A DNA stretch of 64,000 nucleotides from Aristolochia californica (taxonomy: Eukaryota > Streptophyta > Magnoliopsida > Piperales > Aristolochiaceae): NCBI GenBank assembly GCA_029961685.1, contig JARWKL010000009.1, forward strand, positions 31,617,708-31,681,707, given 5' to 3'. Shown here piece after piece: positions 28,077-38,925 of this stretch (position 1 is its first letter; the number at the start of each line of letters is the position of its first letter). The position numbers and the translations under genes are program-made. Under the pieces are notes generated by a model. The model was not told the DNA's origin, did no database searches, and saw nothing but the letters and a program-made list of their open reading frames with translations.

Positions 28077-28613
28077 TATTTTAGGCAGGAAGTTTGTTCT
28101 ATGTTTCAAATGAATGCGCCTTATCAACTGCCATGACTGAATGACTCTATTTGTTGACAAGTTCAATTTGTTTATAGAGATTAGTCAACTGCTATGAATC
28201 AACTTAAGCTCTATAAACTAAGCAGTTTCCAAAACAAATAGGATTCCTAAAGTGATTAGGAGAAGGTGTCTCACTTAGAAGTTTAATTATTGTTTTTGGA
28301 TATTGTGAGTTGTGATAGGCTTAGTAGTAATTTCATTATCTAAAATACTTATAAGGTTGTCGCCTATATGAAGCTATAAATGTTTTGTTTCAAGGAACAC
28401 TGCAATAGAGAGAACACAATTGTGTTGAGATCTCTTAAGCCCGTTACCATATTATCTTCAAAACAAATGGCTAGTCTATGCAAATCAGATATATTGCTAT
28501 GAGAAATTGCGAACCAAGCAGAAAACATATCCGCATCAGAATCATCAACTTGGACTATTAAGAATGTGTAGATGATCTCACAATCAGATGTAAAGCAATC
28601 ACAGTCATCTTCT
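28077..28613. other. Unique spacer between hnRNP fragment and SUVH gene in left arm
   Basis: No partner was recognised in the right arm and no conserved coding sequence was seen. It should include the 3' UTR of the minus-strand SUVH-like gene. Confidence 0.5.
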
Positions 28614-30807
28614 TCAGCCCCTCCTGCAGTTTGGTGCGCCGCAACAGCACGGCTGACGCTTGATTTGGCCATCGTGTCCTACAACACTACCAACAGCAAA
28701 GCAAGAGTCATAAGTAAGCTCCTGAAGCGGAGCAATGTCATCAGCTCCAAAAACAAGTATCCTTGCCGGTTTCGTTGAATGATCCGAGCCTAACACCAAT
28801 TGAAGAAAAATGTTAGGCTGACAACTGTGGTTAATAAATCGGGCTACATTCCCCACTTTCCTGGCATCTACACAGAACTTTGGGACTTGCAGGCACCTTC
28901 CATCGGACCCTTTTTGCGCCTTCAACCAATCGATCCCAATAACGAAGTCACACCTCCCAAGGGTATCCATCCCTCCAGTCCGCTTCAGCACTCCTGTGCA
29001 TTCACATACCAAGTTACCGGCAGGAATTGGATCCCAAGACCTTAGAGCCCATCGTTTCTTCGATGTGCGGAAAACCTCTAGTCGATATCTCAACCCCCGT
29101 TGAGACGTCCTGTTGATGCAGCTTGGTCCACACCCACAGCTAGGGCTACATTCGAATATGATGTCTTTGGCTTTGGTCAATCGGCCACCGTGTCGATGGA
29201 AGTCGAGGCCGTTTAATCTTGCACAGATACATTTTGTTGGATCATTGCAGTTTCCTTCGCAGTTGCACCCACTGCCAACACCTGAGAGCTCTTTGTCTAA
29301 TCTATTAATCCGTAGTGAGTTGCAATATTTATAGCCTGTGGGAAGAACCGGTGGATCATCGATCAAATTAGTGACGGGAATAGGAAAATTTTCCTGACCT
29401 TCACTAATGTCTTCAATTACTGTTCCCGGCAGTCTCATAAGAGTTGGGACAACTTTCAGGATTTTTTGGCTCGATGACGAACCCGACAACTCGATTGGGA
29501 CAATTGGTTTTGTGAGGGTCGGATTTTGTGTCGAATCAGGAGAACTGTGCTCGATGGCAATTCGAGAAAATTGTATCGTCGGCTCTATAGAGGAATTCAA
29601 TGATCGGAGACGATGTTTGAGGCGGCTAATCAGCTGTCGATTCGTTATCTGTGACCTCTGGGACACCGTTCCCCTTGCAAAATGAACCTGGTTAGTCGTC
29701 AAAGGGGGCTGTCCTTGGAGCCGCTGCAATCGATACTTCCAAACGTTGGAACCAGATACTCCTTTCTCGTTCCAGTATTCAACTACCCTGTATAGGCCAT
29801 CATAAGTGTAGAGTTTACCTACATAGCTCAGATTTGATTTTGAGACGTGGCCACGAGTAACTCTAACAGGAATTTGCTGTTCCATACTGTTTTTGAGTGC
29901 CAAATTACCCCCGGTGAGCTTTTGAACAAGGTTCTGGTGATCACTTCTCATAAAATTATTTCCACCTACTCCAGTGTAAATGACTTCCTCCAAATTGTCA
30001 AGATCATCTTCGTATTGTCCAGATATCACGACGGACACGGCAATGGGAAATCTGTAATGCCTGTATTCAAAAAATTTGCCGTAAGAAGCTCCCATGAAAT
30101 CAATACCATTCATCCAGTGGTCGTGCAAACCCACTACCACCATTTCTGCTCGTGAAAAGAATCGATGACCCACATCGATTCCTTTCAGCGATCCAATTCC
30201 TTTAGGATAAAGTATAGCATTAGACTGTTTCATTATTGAAATGGCCTTCAAATCTGGCCGTTTTATTCTCTTTTTAAAGTTCACTGCATCTGCAAAATAA
30301 GACAAATAAAATGATTAACAAGAAAAGAGGTCTTCATGTCTTGTTTAGGTAAAGTAATTTAAAAAGCCAGTTAACATTACCATTAGTATTCCCTCTGCAT
30401 CTTCTCTCCTCTTCTTGAACAAAGTGACGGTAATAGGCATCGAAGATCTTCAGTGTTTCCTCCACCCTTTTGTATTCAACTTCCTCCGGCGTATACATCT
30501 CTGGCCTTCCTTGACAACGAGCGGCTCTAGCAGTCAGTGCCGGAAGAACAATTGGACGCTTTCTCTTGAGACGGTAGACTCCACTGCTCCTTTCCTGAAT
30601 CCTCTCCTCCCTGAGCTTCATCTTCGTTTCGATTCTAGGAGTGGCCCTTCTCTTCAGCCCTTCCATTGCGAGAACGGCCTTCCTCATCGTCTCCGCCTCC
30701 CTTTCATCCGTCGGCAAGTGTATATCGAATATCGTCTTTCTCTGGCAGTCCAAGTCCAAGAGTTGGTTTCGAAATATCCCGCATTTTCTTCCGAAAATGG
30801 CGGTCAT
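28614..30807 (-). CDS. SUVH4: SUVH4/KRYPTONITE-like histone H3K9 methyltransferase, two exons, 700 aa, altered catalytic site
   Basis: Exon 1 is 30807-30381 and exon 2 is 30289-28614 (minus strand); the intron is 91 bp and the joined frame has 700 codons. Domains: basic N terminus; SRA/YDG domain from about residue 175 to 325 (GIDVGHRFFSRAEM, GQYEDDLDN, PVRVTRGH); a linker of about 90 residues that is longer than in KYP; pre-SET with CNCEG, CICARLNG and CGCGPSC; SET with RFINHSCQPN; post-SET CCCGAPNC. SRA domains bind methylated DNA, and KYP methylates H3K9 and maintains CHG methylation. Odd points: the ELTYDY motif reads ELTYDS (about residue 671), so the catalytic tyrosine is missing, and VCEY reads VCEC. 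KYP genes usually have many introns; this copy has one, suggesting a retroposed origin. It may be a non-catalytic reader or an early pseudogene. Confidence 0.85.
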
Positions 30808-31060
30808 GCATTTAGCATGATTTGGGAAAAGGCAGTAAAAGCTGCTTGTCCACCCCGAAAAAGAAATATCCGGAAAGACACTAAGATTTGAAAAAGCTCA
30901 CGCCTTTTGCGGAACATGGTCTCCCATTGGCCACCTAGCTATTTCTCGAGGGAAACAATTTTCAAATTTTGAAATCCCATTTAGCGCCCACACCGTTTAG
31001 TGTTTGAAATCTCACCAATTCTTTAACCGTTAACCCACCTTCTTTGGGTGCTTACTTGAC
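30771..31060. other. Loop of the inverted repeat: shared divergent 5' region of the two SUVH-like copies
   Basis: The two arms diverge abruptly at GAAACCAACTC on both sides, leaving about 290 bp of non-repeated DNA. The left gene starts (ATG at 30,805-30,807, minus strand) just inside it. It would serve as a short bidirectional promoter, or as the loop of a hairpin transcript. No clear TATA box was recognised. Confidence 0.6.
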
Positions 31061-32884
31061 GAAACCAACTCTTGGACTGCCAGAGAACCCGATATTTGAT
31101 ATACACTTGTCGACGAATGAAAGGGAGGCGGAGACGATGAGGAACGCCATTCTCACAGTGGAAGGGGTGGAGAGAAGGGACACTCCTGGAATCGAAACGA
31201 AGATGAAGCTCAAGGAGGAGAGGATTCAAAAAAGGAGCAGTGGAATCTACCATCTCAAGAGAAAGCGTCCAGTTGTTCTTCCGACACTAACTGATAGAGC
31301 CGCTTGTTATCAAGTAAGGTCAGAGATGTATACGCCGGAGGAAGTTGAATACACAAGGGTGGAGGAAACACTAAAGATCTTCAATGCCTATTACCGTCAC
31401 TTTGTTTAATAAGAGGAGAAAAGATGTAGAGCAAATGCTAATGGTAAAGTTAACTGACCTTTAAATTACATTAGCTAAATAAGACATGAAGTCCTCTTTT
31501 CTTTTTAGTCATTTTATGTTTTGTGGTTTTGCAGATGTAGTGAACTTTAAAAAGATAATAAAACGGCCAGATTTGAAGGCCATTTCAATTATGAAGCAGT
31601 CCAATGTTATACATTATCCTAAAGGAATTGAATCGCTGAAAGGAATCGATGTCGGTCATCGATTCTTTTCACGAGCAGAAATGGTGGTGGTGGGTTTGCA
31701 CGGCCATTGGATGAATTGTATTGATTTCATTGGAGTTCTTACGATAATTTTTTTTTTTGAATACAGTCATTACAGATTTTCCATTGCCGTGTCCGTCGTG
31801 ATATATGGACAATACGAAGATAATCTTGACAATTTGGAGGAAGTCATTTACACTGGAGTAGGTGGAAATAATTTTATGAGAAGTGATCACCACAACCTTG
31901 ATCAAAAGCTCACCGGGGGTAATTTGGCACTGAAAAACAGTATGGAACAGCAAATTCCTGTTAGAGTTACTCGTGGCCACGTCTCAAAATCAAATCTGAG
32001 CTACGTAGGCAAACCCTACACTTAATGTGGCCTATACAAGGTAGTTGAATATTGGAACGAGAAAGGAGTATCCGGTTCCAATGTTTGGAAGTATCGATTG
32101 AAGCGGCTCCAATGACAACCCCCATTGATGACAAACCAGGTTCAATTTGTAAGGGGAACGGTGTCCCAGAGGTCACAGATAACGAATCGACAACTGATTA
32201 GCCGCCTCAAACATCGTCTCCGATCATCGAATTCCTCTATCGAGCCAACGATACAGTTCTCTCGAAGAACCATCGAGCACAGTTCTCCAGATTTGACACA
32301 AAATCCTCAAACCCTCACAAAGCCAATTGTCCCAATCAAGTTGTCGGGTTTGTCATCGAACCCAAAAATCCTGAAAGTTATCCCAACTCCTATGAGACTG
32401 TTGGGAACGGTAATTGAAGACATTTGTGAAGGTCAGGTAAAAATTGCTATTCCCGCCACTAATTTGATTGATGATCCACCGGTTCTTCCCACAGGTTATA
32501 AATATTGCTAACTCCCTACGGATTAATAGATTTGACAGAAAGCTCCCAGCTGTTGGCAGTGGGTGCAACTGCGAAGGAAACTACAATGATCCAACAAAAT
32601 GTATCTGTGCAAGATTAAACGGCTTCGACTTCCATCGACACGGTGGTCGATTGACCAAAGCCAAAGACATCGTATTCGAATGTAGCCTTAGCTGTGGGTG
32701 TGGACCAAGCTGCATCAACAGGACGTCTCCACGGGGGTTGAGATATCGACTACAGGTTTTCCGCACATCGAAGAAACGATGGGCTCTAGGTATGTGAATG
32801 CACAGGAATGCTGAAGCCGACTGGAGGGATGGATGCCCTTGGGAGGTGTGACTTCGTTATTGGGATCGAAAAAGGGTCTGATGG
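31061..32884 (+). pseudogene. SUVH4-like pseudogene, right arm (truncated inverted copy)
   Basis: Homologous to the left copy from exon 1 (IFDIHLSTNEREAETM) through the SRA, linker and pre-SET. Lesions: two adjacent stops at 31,407-31,412 (where the left copy has QE); a stop at 32,023-32,025 in the SRA; a stop at 32,113-32,115; a one-base insertion producing a stop at 32,509-32,511; a loss of about 32 bp at about 32,788 at the pre-SET/SET border; a loss of about 13 bp near 32,870; and an abrupt end of homology at 32,884. The SET core and post-SET are missing. The intron position is shared with the left copy, so the duplication happened after the gene had this two-exon form. It cannot encode a methyltransferase. 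Confidence 0.93.
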
Positions 32885-33155
32885 AATATTATTCCTATTT
32901 AAAAATTAAAGATAATAATAAAAATAAAAATTCAGTAACAATAATCACTTACAGCTTTTCTTATAATTTCTTATTAGAGCTACGGACAATCCTTTTCAAT
33001 ATTTCTAAAAGGTAAAATGTATAAAGAAAATTCATGAGAATTTTTTTCCTTAAAAAAAAGGCACAAATGCTGAAAATATTTAGTTTTTGTGACATTTTTT
33101 GGTTTTACTACTCGTGAACATTCTTCGTGTTAAATTGTGTTTGTATTTTACTTTA

Positions 33156-34679
33156 GGGGAGGTTAGTATACAATGAACTTGAATTGAAGTGAAAAATTGA
33201 ATTAATTTAATTTTAATTCATCTTTAGGTATTAGTATAAACGAGTTCAAGTGGCTGGAAAACAAATTTTAGCGTGAGTGTCCCCGAATGAAAAGTATGAT
33301 ATAAAGAAAAAAATTAGTAACCTTTGATAATATACTGAATAAAACATATATCTAAACATATAATTAACCAAAATAAACATGATTACTACACTTATAAGTG
33401 ATTTAATGTGTCCACAATATATTAATATCCTAATTAATGAAAAATTATATTATATTACTTAATTATTATAATTTATTATAAATTAAAACAATAATTACGT
33501 GTGACTAGAATAAATTATATAAAATTAATAAAAAATTAAAAAATAACATAAGAGAATGTAATAAATAAACCTAATGGCTTAATTAATTATAGCAATTGGA
33601 TAATTAAACAAATTAATGATTACAATTTATTATAAATTAATATACTAATTACGTGTGACTAGAATAAATTATTTAAAATAAATAATTTTTTTAAAAATAA
33701 CATAAACAAATATAATAAATAAATAATTTTAAAAAAAAATAACATAAATAAATATAATAAATAAATAAATAATTTTGTAATGACATAAGATATTTTTTAA
33801 CATTAAAACTCACTATTTTAATAAAAAATAAAAAATACATAATAAATAAATAAATATATTAATTTATCAATAACATAATATATTTATTTATGTATTTTTA
33901 ATTAATAATATATTAACACAAAATGTAAATCCAGTGGTTTAAAGTTTATTATAATTAAAATAATTCATGATTAAAGCTTATTATAAATTAATATACTAAT
34001 TACGTGAGAATAAAATTTTAAAAAGTGAAAAAAAATAAAAAATAATAAGTCGTCGTTGTCGAAGAGCCCTGCCGCAAAAGAGACCTTTGATTTTGGATTT
34101 CCCAAGCGACTCCGAGACCTTAGAAACCGTCGCGAAATTCTGTTACGACGTGAAGATCGATCTCACGGCAACAAATGTCCCTTCGTTGTTCTGTGTCGAC
34201 TAGGTTCCTGTCCCAATCCGTTCTCTGAAGCATCATAGACTCAGTAAGAACCCTAAAATCTCGCGAATCGTTGATGCCGATGGCAAAAACCCTAGGTATT
34301 GCACAACGAGAGGGGCGAACGGAGAAAATAGAGAATGAAAACGAGAGATGACGAGAGAAAGCAGAGAGAGCGAAGACGAGTGGAAGAAATGGGGCAAAAA
34401 AAATCGTCGGGAGACGAAGGCCGAGGGAGAGGGAGAGGAGAATAGCGAATGAGGATAATTTTTTCCTTTCGGGTGGGGGGGAAGAAGCAACGCGCGTCGT
34501 GCGAGGAAAGTGTATGATTCACAAAAAAGGTAAGAATCAACTTTCCTCTGTTTTTGCCTGAGCAGATGAAATGGTATAATCTCACTTCAATTCAAGTCTT
34601 TTTACACTGCCACCGTATTTGTGATGACCTCTATAATGCGAGGGAAATTCATTCCACTTCATTGTGGACTAACCCCTCC
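33156..34679. mobile_element. PIF/Harbinger-like non-autonomous DNA transposon (TSD TTA)
   Basis: The ends form terminal inverted repeats: left GGGGAGGTTAGTATACAATG, and right (complement) GGAGGGGTTAGTCCACAATG, with weaker similarity continuing inward. The element is flanked by TTA at 33,153-33,155 and 34,680-34,682, the hallmark target duplication of PIF/Harbinger/Tourist elements. It is 1,524 bp long. The left two-thirds are extremely AT-rich; 34,030-34,500 is purine-rich and GC-richer with no recognisable transposase. The region inside the left end is related to 26,880-27,205 of the left-arm element. Confidence 0.8.
33466..34020. repeat. AT-rich interspersed direct repeats (about 60-bp unit, three copies)
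   Basis: Copies at about 33,466-33,535, 33,615-33,690 and 33,966-34,020 share the core TTATTATAAATTAA followed by AATTACGTG and a GAATAAA tail. The third copy lacks the TGACTA portion. Between them are ATAAATA-type low-complexity runs. All lie inside the Harbinger-like element. Confidence 0.75.
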
Positions 34680-34682
34680 TTA

Positions 34683-35936
34683 GGTAAATTGCAATCTGAA
34701 TTCTGCAGCCTGTCTCTCTCCAGATTGATTTGGCGGAGCTGTGAATCAACAACGGTTCCAGTTTAAGATTTGAAACTCAATACCTCGAGTAAAACCAAAT
34801 AAAGCAGAAGTTGGACACCACATGAATCATACTAATTAATGATCAACACAAAGAAGTTTCAACATAATTGGAAGCCTCTATCAAAATTTGCACTACATCA
34901 GGTGATCTATATACCAGGACTATCTTTTTGAAAAAGCGTTCATCTTCTTTTGAGAGATTACGAATTAAAAGAAGAAATCGACAAAAAAAGAAACTGGGCT
35001 TCATCTCCATTTACTTGGCCATGGGCAAGAATTTTATTTTTCTTTATAAAACCCAATATTGATGAATAATGCGATTGTAATGGAGATTTACAAAAAAGAC
35101 ATTTGAGAGACATTCTACTTGTAGATGAAGTTCTTAAGTCTGAAAATTGAAATTTACAGATAACCATGAAATTGTAACCTATGCACACTACATTTTCATT
35201 TTTACCCTATATTAAATATTCTAGTATCAAAAATGTAATGGGAACTAAAAAAATTTAAATCCATTGCTATCTGCACCCACCAAATAATCTAGAGATAGGA
35301 GGAGCATTTTCCAAAAATCAAACCCTAAGCACAATAATGGGTAGTGAGCACACAAAACCAAAGATTATGATATCTTCTAACTCGAGGTCACTGCTTAAAC
35401 TCAACTATATTATTGACCATCTCACAGCCTCAGTGCACCAAGAAGAGCACAATGTTAAGGAAAATGTCTACCTTCAAGCCTAAAATAGACATTAAATCAG
35501 CTATATTTTGGAAGCATGTCTCTCATTTTTTAGCCAAGAAAGAAGAGATTTAACACTGACCCAGAACATCCAAGAAGAGAAAAAAGTATATCTAAATCAC
35601 ACTACAATTAATATGATCTAGTACAAGATACTTATAATCTACAAATCAGCTAAATCCAAATGGTGGCCAACAGTCTACGCGTACATCACAAAGACAAAGG
35701 TACCAAAGTCTATTTTAGCTTTGCTAGACATACACACTACAGCAAAACATCTAACCTCCAATCAATCTATCATACAACAGCACCCATTTGCATTAAAGAC
35801 CCGGATAAGTGCTAACTGATGTAGTAGAGCGATAGCTCTGAGATCTTCTAAAGGGAGAGAATAATCCTGTGCAACTATAGCCTTCTTTTTCTACCTTGAG
35901 TAGGGATCACACCAACCAATTCAACTAAGACTTTCT
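34683..35936. other. Non-coding stretch downstream of the hnRNP pseudogene
   Basis: AT-rich DNA with no recognisable coding sequence or structural RNA. The part next to 35,936 would be the former 3' UTR of the minus-strand hnRNP gene. No partner in the left arm was recognised. Confidence 0.5.
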
Positions 35937-38925
35937 CTATCCGGCATAAGGATGATATTGATCACTGCCACTATAGCCTCCTCTACTTTCAAACAGCCCA
36001 CCTGCACCATAACTTGGTCCAGGGCGTGAGTCATAACTACCTGCATAATTGTCATGCCATTCCACATCACGGCCATAGCCACCTAAAGGGCCTCCACTAT
36101 AACCAACTCCATATCCTCCACCATATGATTCAATGCGACTAGAGTAACCAAAGGAAGATCCACCTCGGTAGTTCCCTATGCTGATGCCACCAAATCCTCC
36201 ATAGCCACTACCAAATTCACTCGCTGTTCCACCTTACCCACCATAACCTCCAAGCCTAGTACCAAGACCTACAGGCCCAAATCTACTGCTACCATAACCA
36301 CTATAAGAGTCTCCAAATCCACCAAGATAATCACCGAAAGGACGGCCCCTAGCTTCACTATCAAAGAATGGTGCAAGAGGGGAAATTGAGGCTGTCTTGG
36401 GTTCAGCCATCTTGATCTCCACCTACAACAAATAAAAAAGATTAACCTACGTTCTTCAATCCATAAACTAACTGGAGCACCATCCTCCTGGGATTATCTA
36501 CAATCTATAAGAACCTCAGGCCTTGAAGTGGAGAAAACAATAAAACTGGTCCAGAAATATAAAAACTCTAGCTGAAACCATAGGTTAAGAGTATACAATG
36601 TGCAATCAAGCACAAACAACAGTGACTAAGCTCCTAAAATTTGCAGATATTTGACTAAAAATTACCTTAGCACCTGCAAAATCAAACATATTTCCTTTGG
36701 CCAAAATTTCATCTACTACTTGTTCAGTATCAAATATTATAAAGCCAAAGCCTCAGGATCGATTCGTAGAATGATCACAAATAATTTGGTGCTCCACAAC
36801 CTTCCCATACTTGGAGAAGAAATTCTTGAACTCATCTATACATTAGGAAATAAAACTTAAAAAAGAAAAGAAAAGAGAGACGATTAGTATAAAGAAAAAC
36901 AAGACAGCAGAAAAACTCCAAATTGCTGAATGAAATCATACCTTCAGTGATAGTTGAGGGTCTACCACCAACAAATATTTTCTTTGTCTTAAAGTCTTTT
37001 GCCTGTACAGACCCTTTAGGAATAGTTCTTTTTATTTCAACCTGTTAACACCATAAACAGTTCAGGAACTACTGAATCAAATGATTAAATTTTCATCAAA
37101 ATTTCACCGCACAATGGATGCATGAGAAATAAAGTTTTTCTCACATCAGAAACATCAAATTGCAATCTCAGAAAGTCATAACAACAGGGGTGAAAATTTC
37201 CAATTATAGATGCCAAAACTAAAAAAGCTACACTGATGAGCATATTCTGCTGCTCGCCAAGCAATCCAACCCCCCCAAAACCCCCACCCAGAAAACCCAC
37301 ACAAAAAAGAAAAAAGGAGAAAGAAGATGCCACTATAAGATCAAAGTTGGTAATAAATATTATACAAGTACACCAGAAGGGTTTGTTCAATCCTAGATCC
37401 AGTTCAACCATTTAACCTGGCTGTTAGACTATATAATCTGAAGTATATTTTAATGCATCAGATGTTTTGTTTTCCAGTGGTTCCATAGTAGTAGCTAGTA
37501 GTTCTATCAAACAGGTCTGGGCTATTTTATCACTAAAACCCCAGAAATACTTCACGCACGCACAATCTGATGTCAACTTTTAACAGTAGCTATTAACTTT
37601 TATTCTGTCATTTCAGAATGAATAATGAACTAAACAGCCAACCCAAAACAAAGTAAAAAAAAAAAAATGTTTTCAGTTAAAAGGAAAAGGTCAAGAGCAA
37701 AAATCATACTTACTTGATTTCCATTTAAAACATAATTTTCCTCATTAACCCACAACGGCAGGATCAGCATATGTGATAAATCCAAAACCCCTTGGATATC
37801 CCATAGATCGATCTTTCATTATAACAGAATCAACAATCTCTCCATACTTCTCAGAATGCTTTGTAAATGTAGCTAACATTCACAATTAGATGAAGAATAA
37901 AAAACAATAAAATCAATCATAGTATGAATTTTTCAAAGAACATCAAAATCAAACTAAAACTGCTCTACTGGAGATTTATAAAGGCTTAATCTTAACACAT
38001 GTCATACAGAAAGTTATATAACCAAATGAAAACAACAACATAGCCCCTAAATACTTCAGGGGTTCTACATGACCCCTTTAATTTTGCATGGCCCACACTT
38101 CATACCCTCTTGAGACTCCCACCACTGTCGCCACTGGCTACCATGGAGCCATTGGCCGAATCCACAAGTTTGACTACTCATCAATAAAAAGTAACCACGC
38201 CAAATTGTAGTTTCATGGACCGTTTCTCTCTCTTCGGAAATCCACTAAATAGATGAAGGAAATTAAATATGCCAAAAAATTAAAAAACATTCGTATCAAC
38301 CACTAACAGGGGCTTTAACTAGCAAAACGACTATCCAAAACACAGGATAAATGCAGACAACGAGACTGCCTAATAATGATAATACTTGCAGCATCTCTCT
38401 CTACAAGTCTACGTAGCAGCAAGAACAATAAATAGAAAATTAGCACTTAAAAGGACATATACAATAGATTCATCAAACAACTTAAAAAACAATGGGTGAC
38501 ATCTAGTAAGTGCAGTTACTTGAAAAACACAGCAGCTGGTAGATTTAAAAGCCAAAACCAAAACCATGGCAAAGAACAGGCAAATCAGAACGGAAATAAT
38601 AACCCAAAAAAAAACACGTATCACAAGTAGAAACATTTAAAACAACGAAGTCTTTTCGTTTATGAGAGAACTACTTATTTCAAAACCTGAATTCAGCTCA
38701 TTAAACAGTTTTACTTATACAAAAGAAGAAGAAAAAACGCAAATGACCAGCGTACAACACTCCTGGCATCAACACCTTATATGAAAGGTCAAAACAAACT
38801 AATAATGAACCAAATTACCAGGTGATAAATAAAAAAAACGATAATTTAGGAGGAAATAAAAGCATATTGGGATTCACTAATCAATCATAGTGTCTTTCGG
38901 AAGCCCACCAATGAAAATCTTCCTG
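35937..38925 (-). pseudogene. Glycine-rich hnRNP-type protein with two RRMs, disabled (right arm)
   Basis: Exons in transcription order: about 38,925-38,870 (GKIFIGGLPKDT, RNP2 of RRM1), about 37,880-37,735 (KYGEIVDSVIMKDR, GFGFITYADP), about 37,042-36,950 (VEIKRTIPKGS, KKIFVGGRPS), about 36,850-36,665 (EFKNFFSKYGKVVEHQ, GFGFIIFD), 36,422-35,937 (glycine/tyrosine-rich tail ending QYHPYAG). The order matches plant hnRNP A/B-like proteins such as Arabidopsis At3g13224, which bind RNA in the nucleus. Lesions: a 5-base deletion giving a stop at 37,745-37,747; TGA in RNP1 of RRM2 at 36,753-36,755 (arginine codon lost); TAA in the glycine-rich tail at 36,234-36,236. The N-terminal exon was not found upstream. 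Several independent stops make this a pseudogene. Confidence 0.88.

Larger units (their letters stand above)
25317..38660. repeat. Large eroded inverted duplication centred on a head-to-head SUVH4-like pair
   Basis: Matching blocks, read by eye. Inner block: left about 28,900-30,770 equals the reverse complement of 31,061-32,884 (SUVH gene); a roughly 370-bp sample is about 94% identical. Middle block: left about 27,208-28,076 matches the complement of about 37,455-38,200 (hnRNP exon and introns). Outer block: left about 25,317-25,730 matches the complement of about 38,203-38,660. The blocks appear in the same order from the centre outwards. The loop between the inner ends is 30,771-31,060. 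Arms differ by insertions (DNA transposons, a roughly 110-bp insertion near 27,318-27,427) and by loss of the hnRNP 3' half from the left arm and of the SET end from the right arm. Confidence 0.88.

Noticed and set aside
28572..30155. Plus-strand open frames inside the SUVH-like gene
   Set aside because: They are the reverse-strand shadow of the strong minus-strand SRA/SET frame.
31044..33015. Right SUVH copy as a functional short protein
   Set aside because: Each open fragment ends at independent stops and the SET core is missing.
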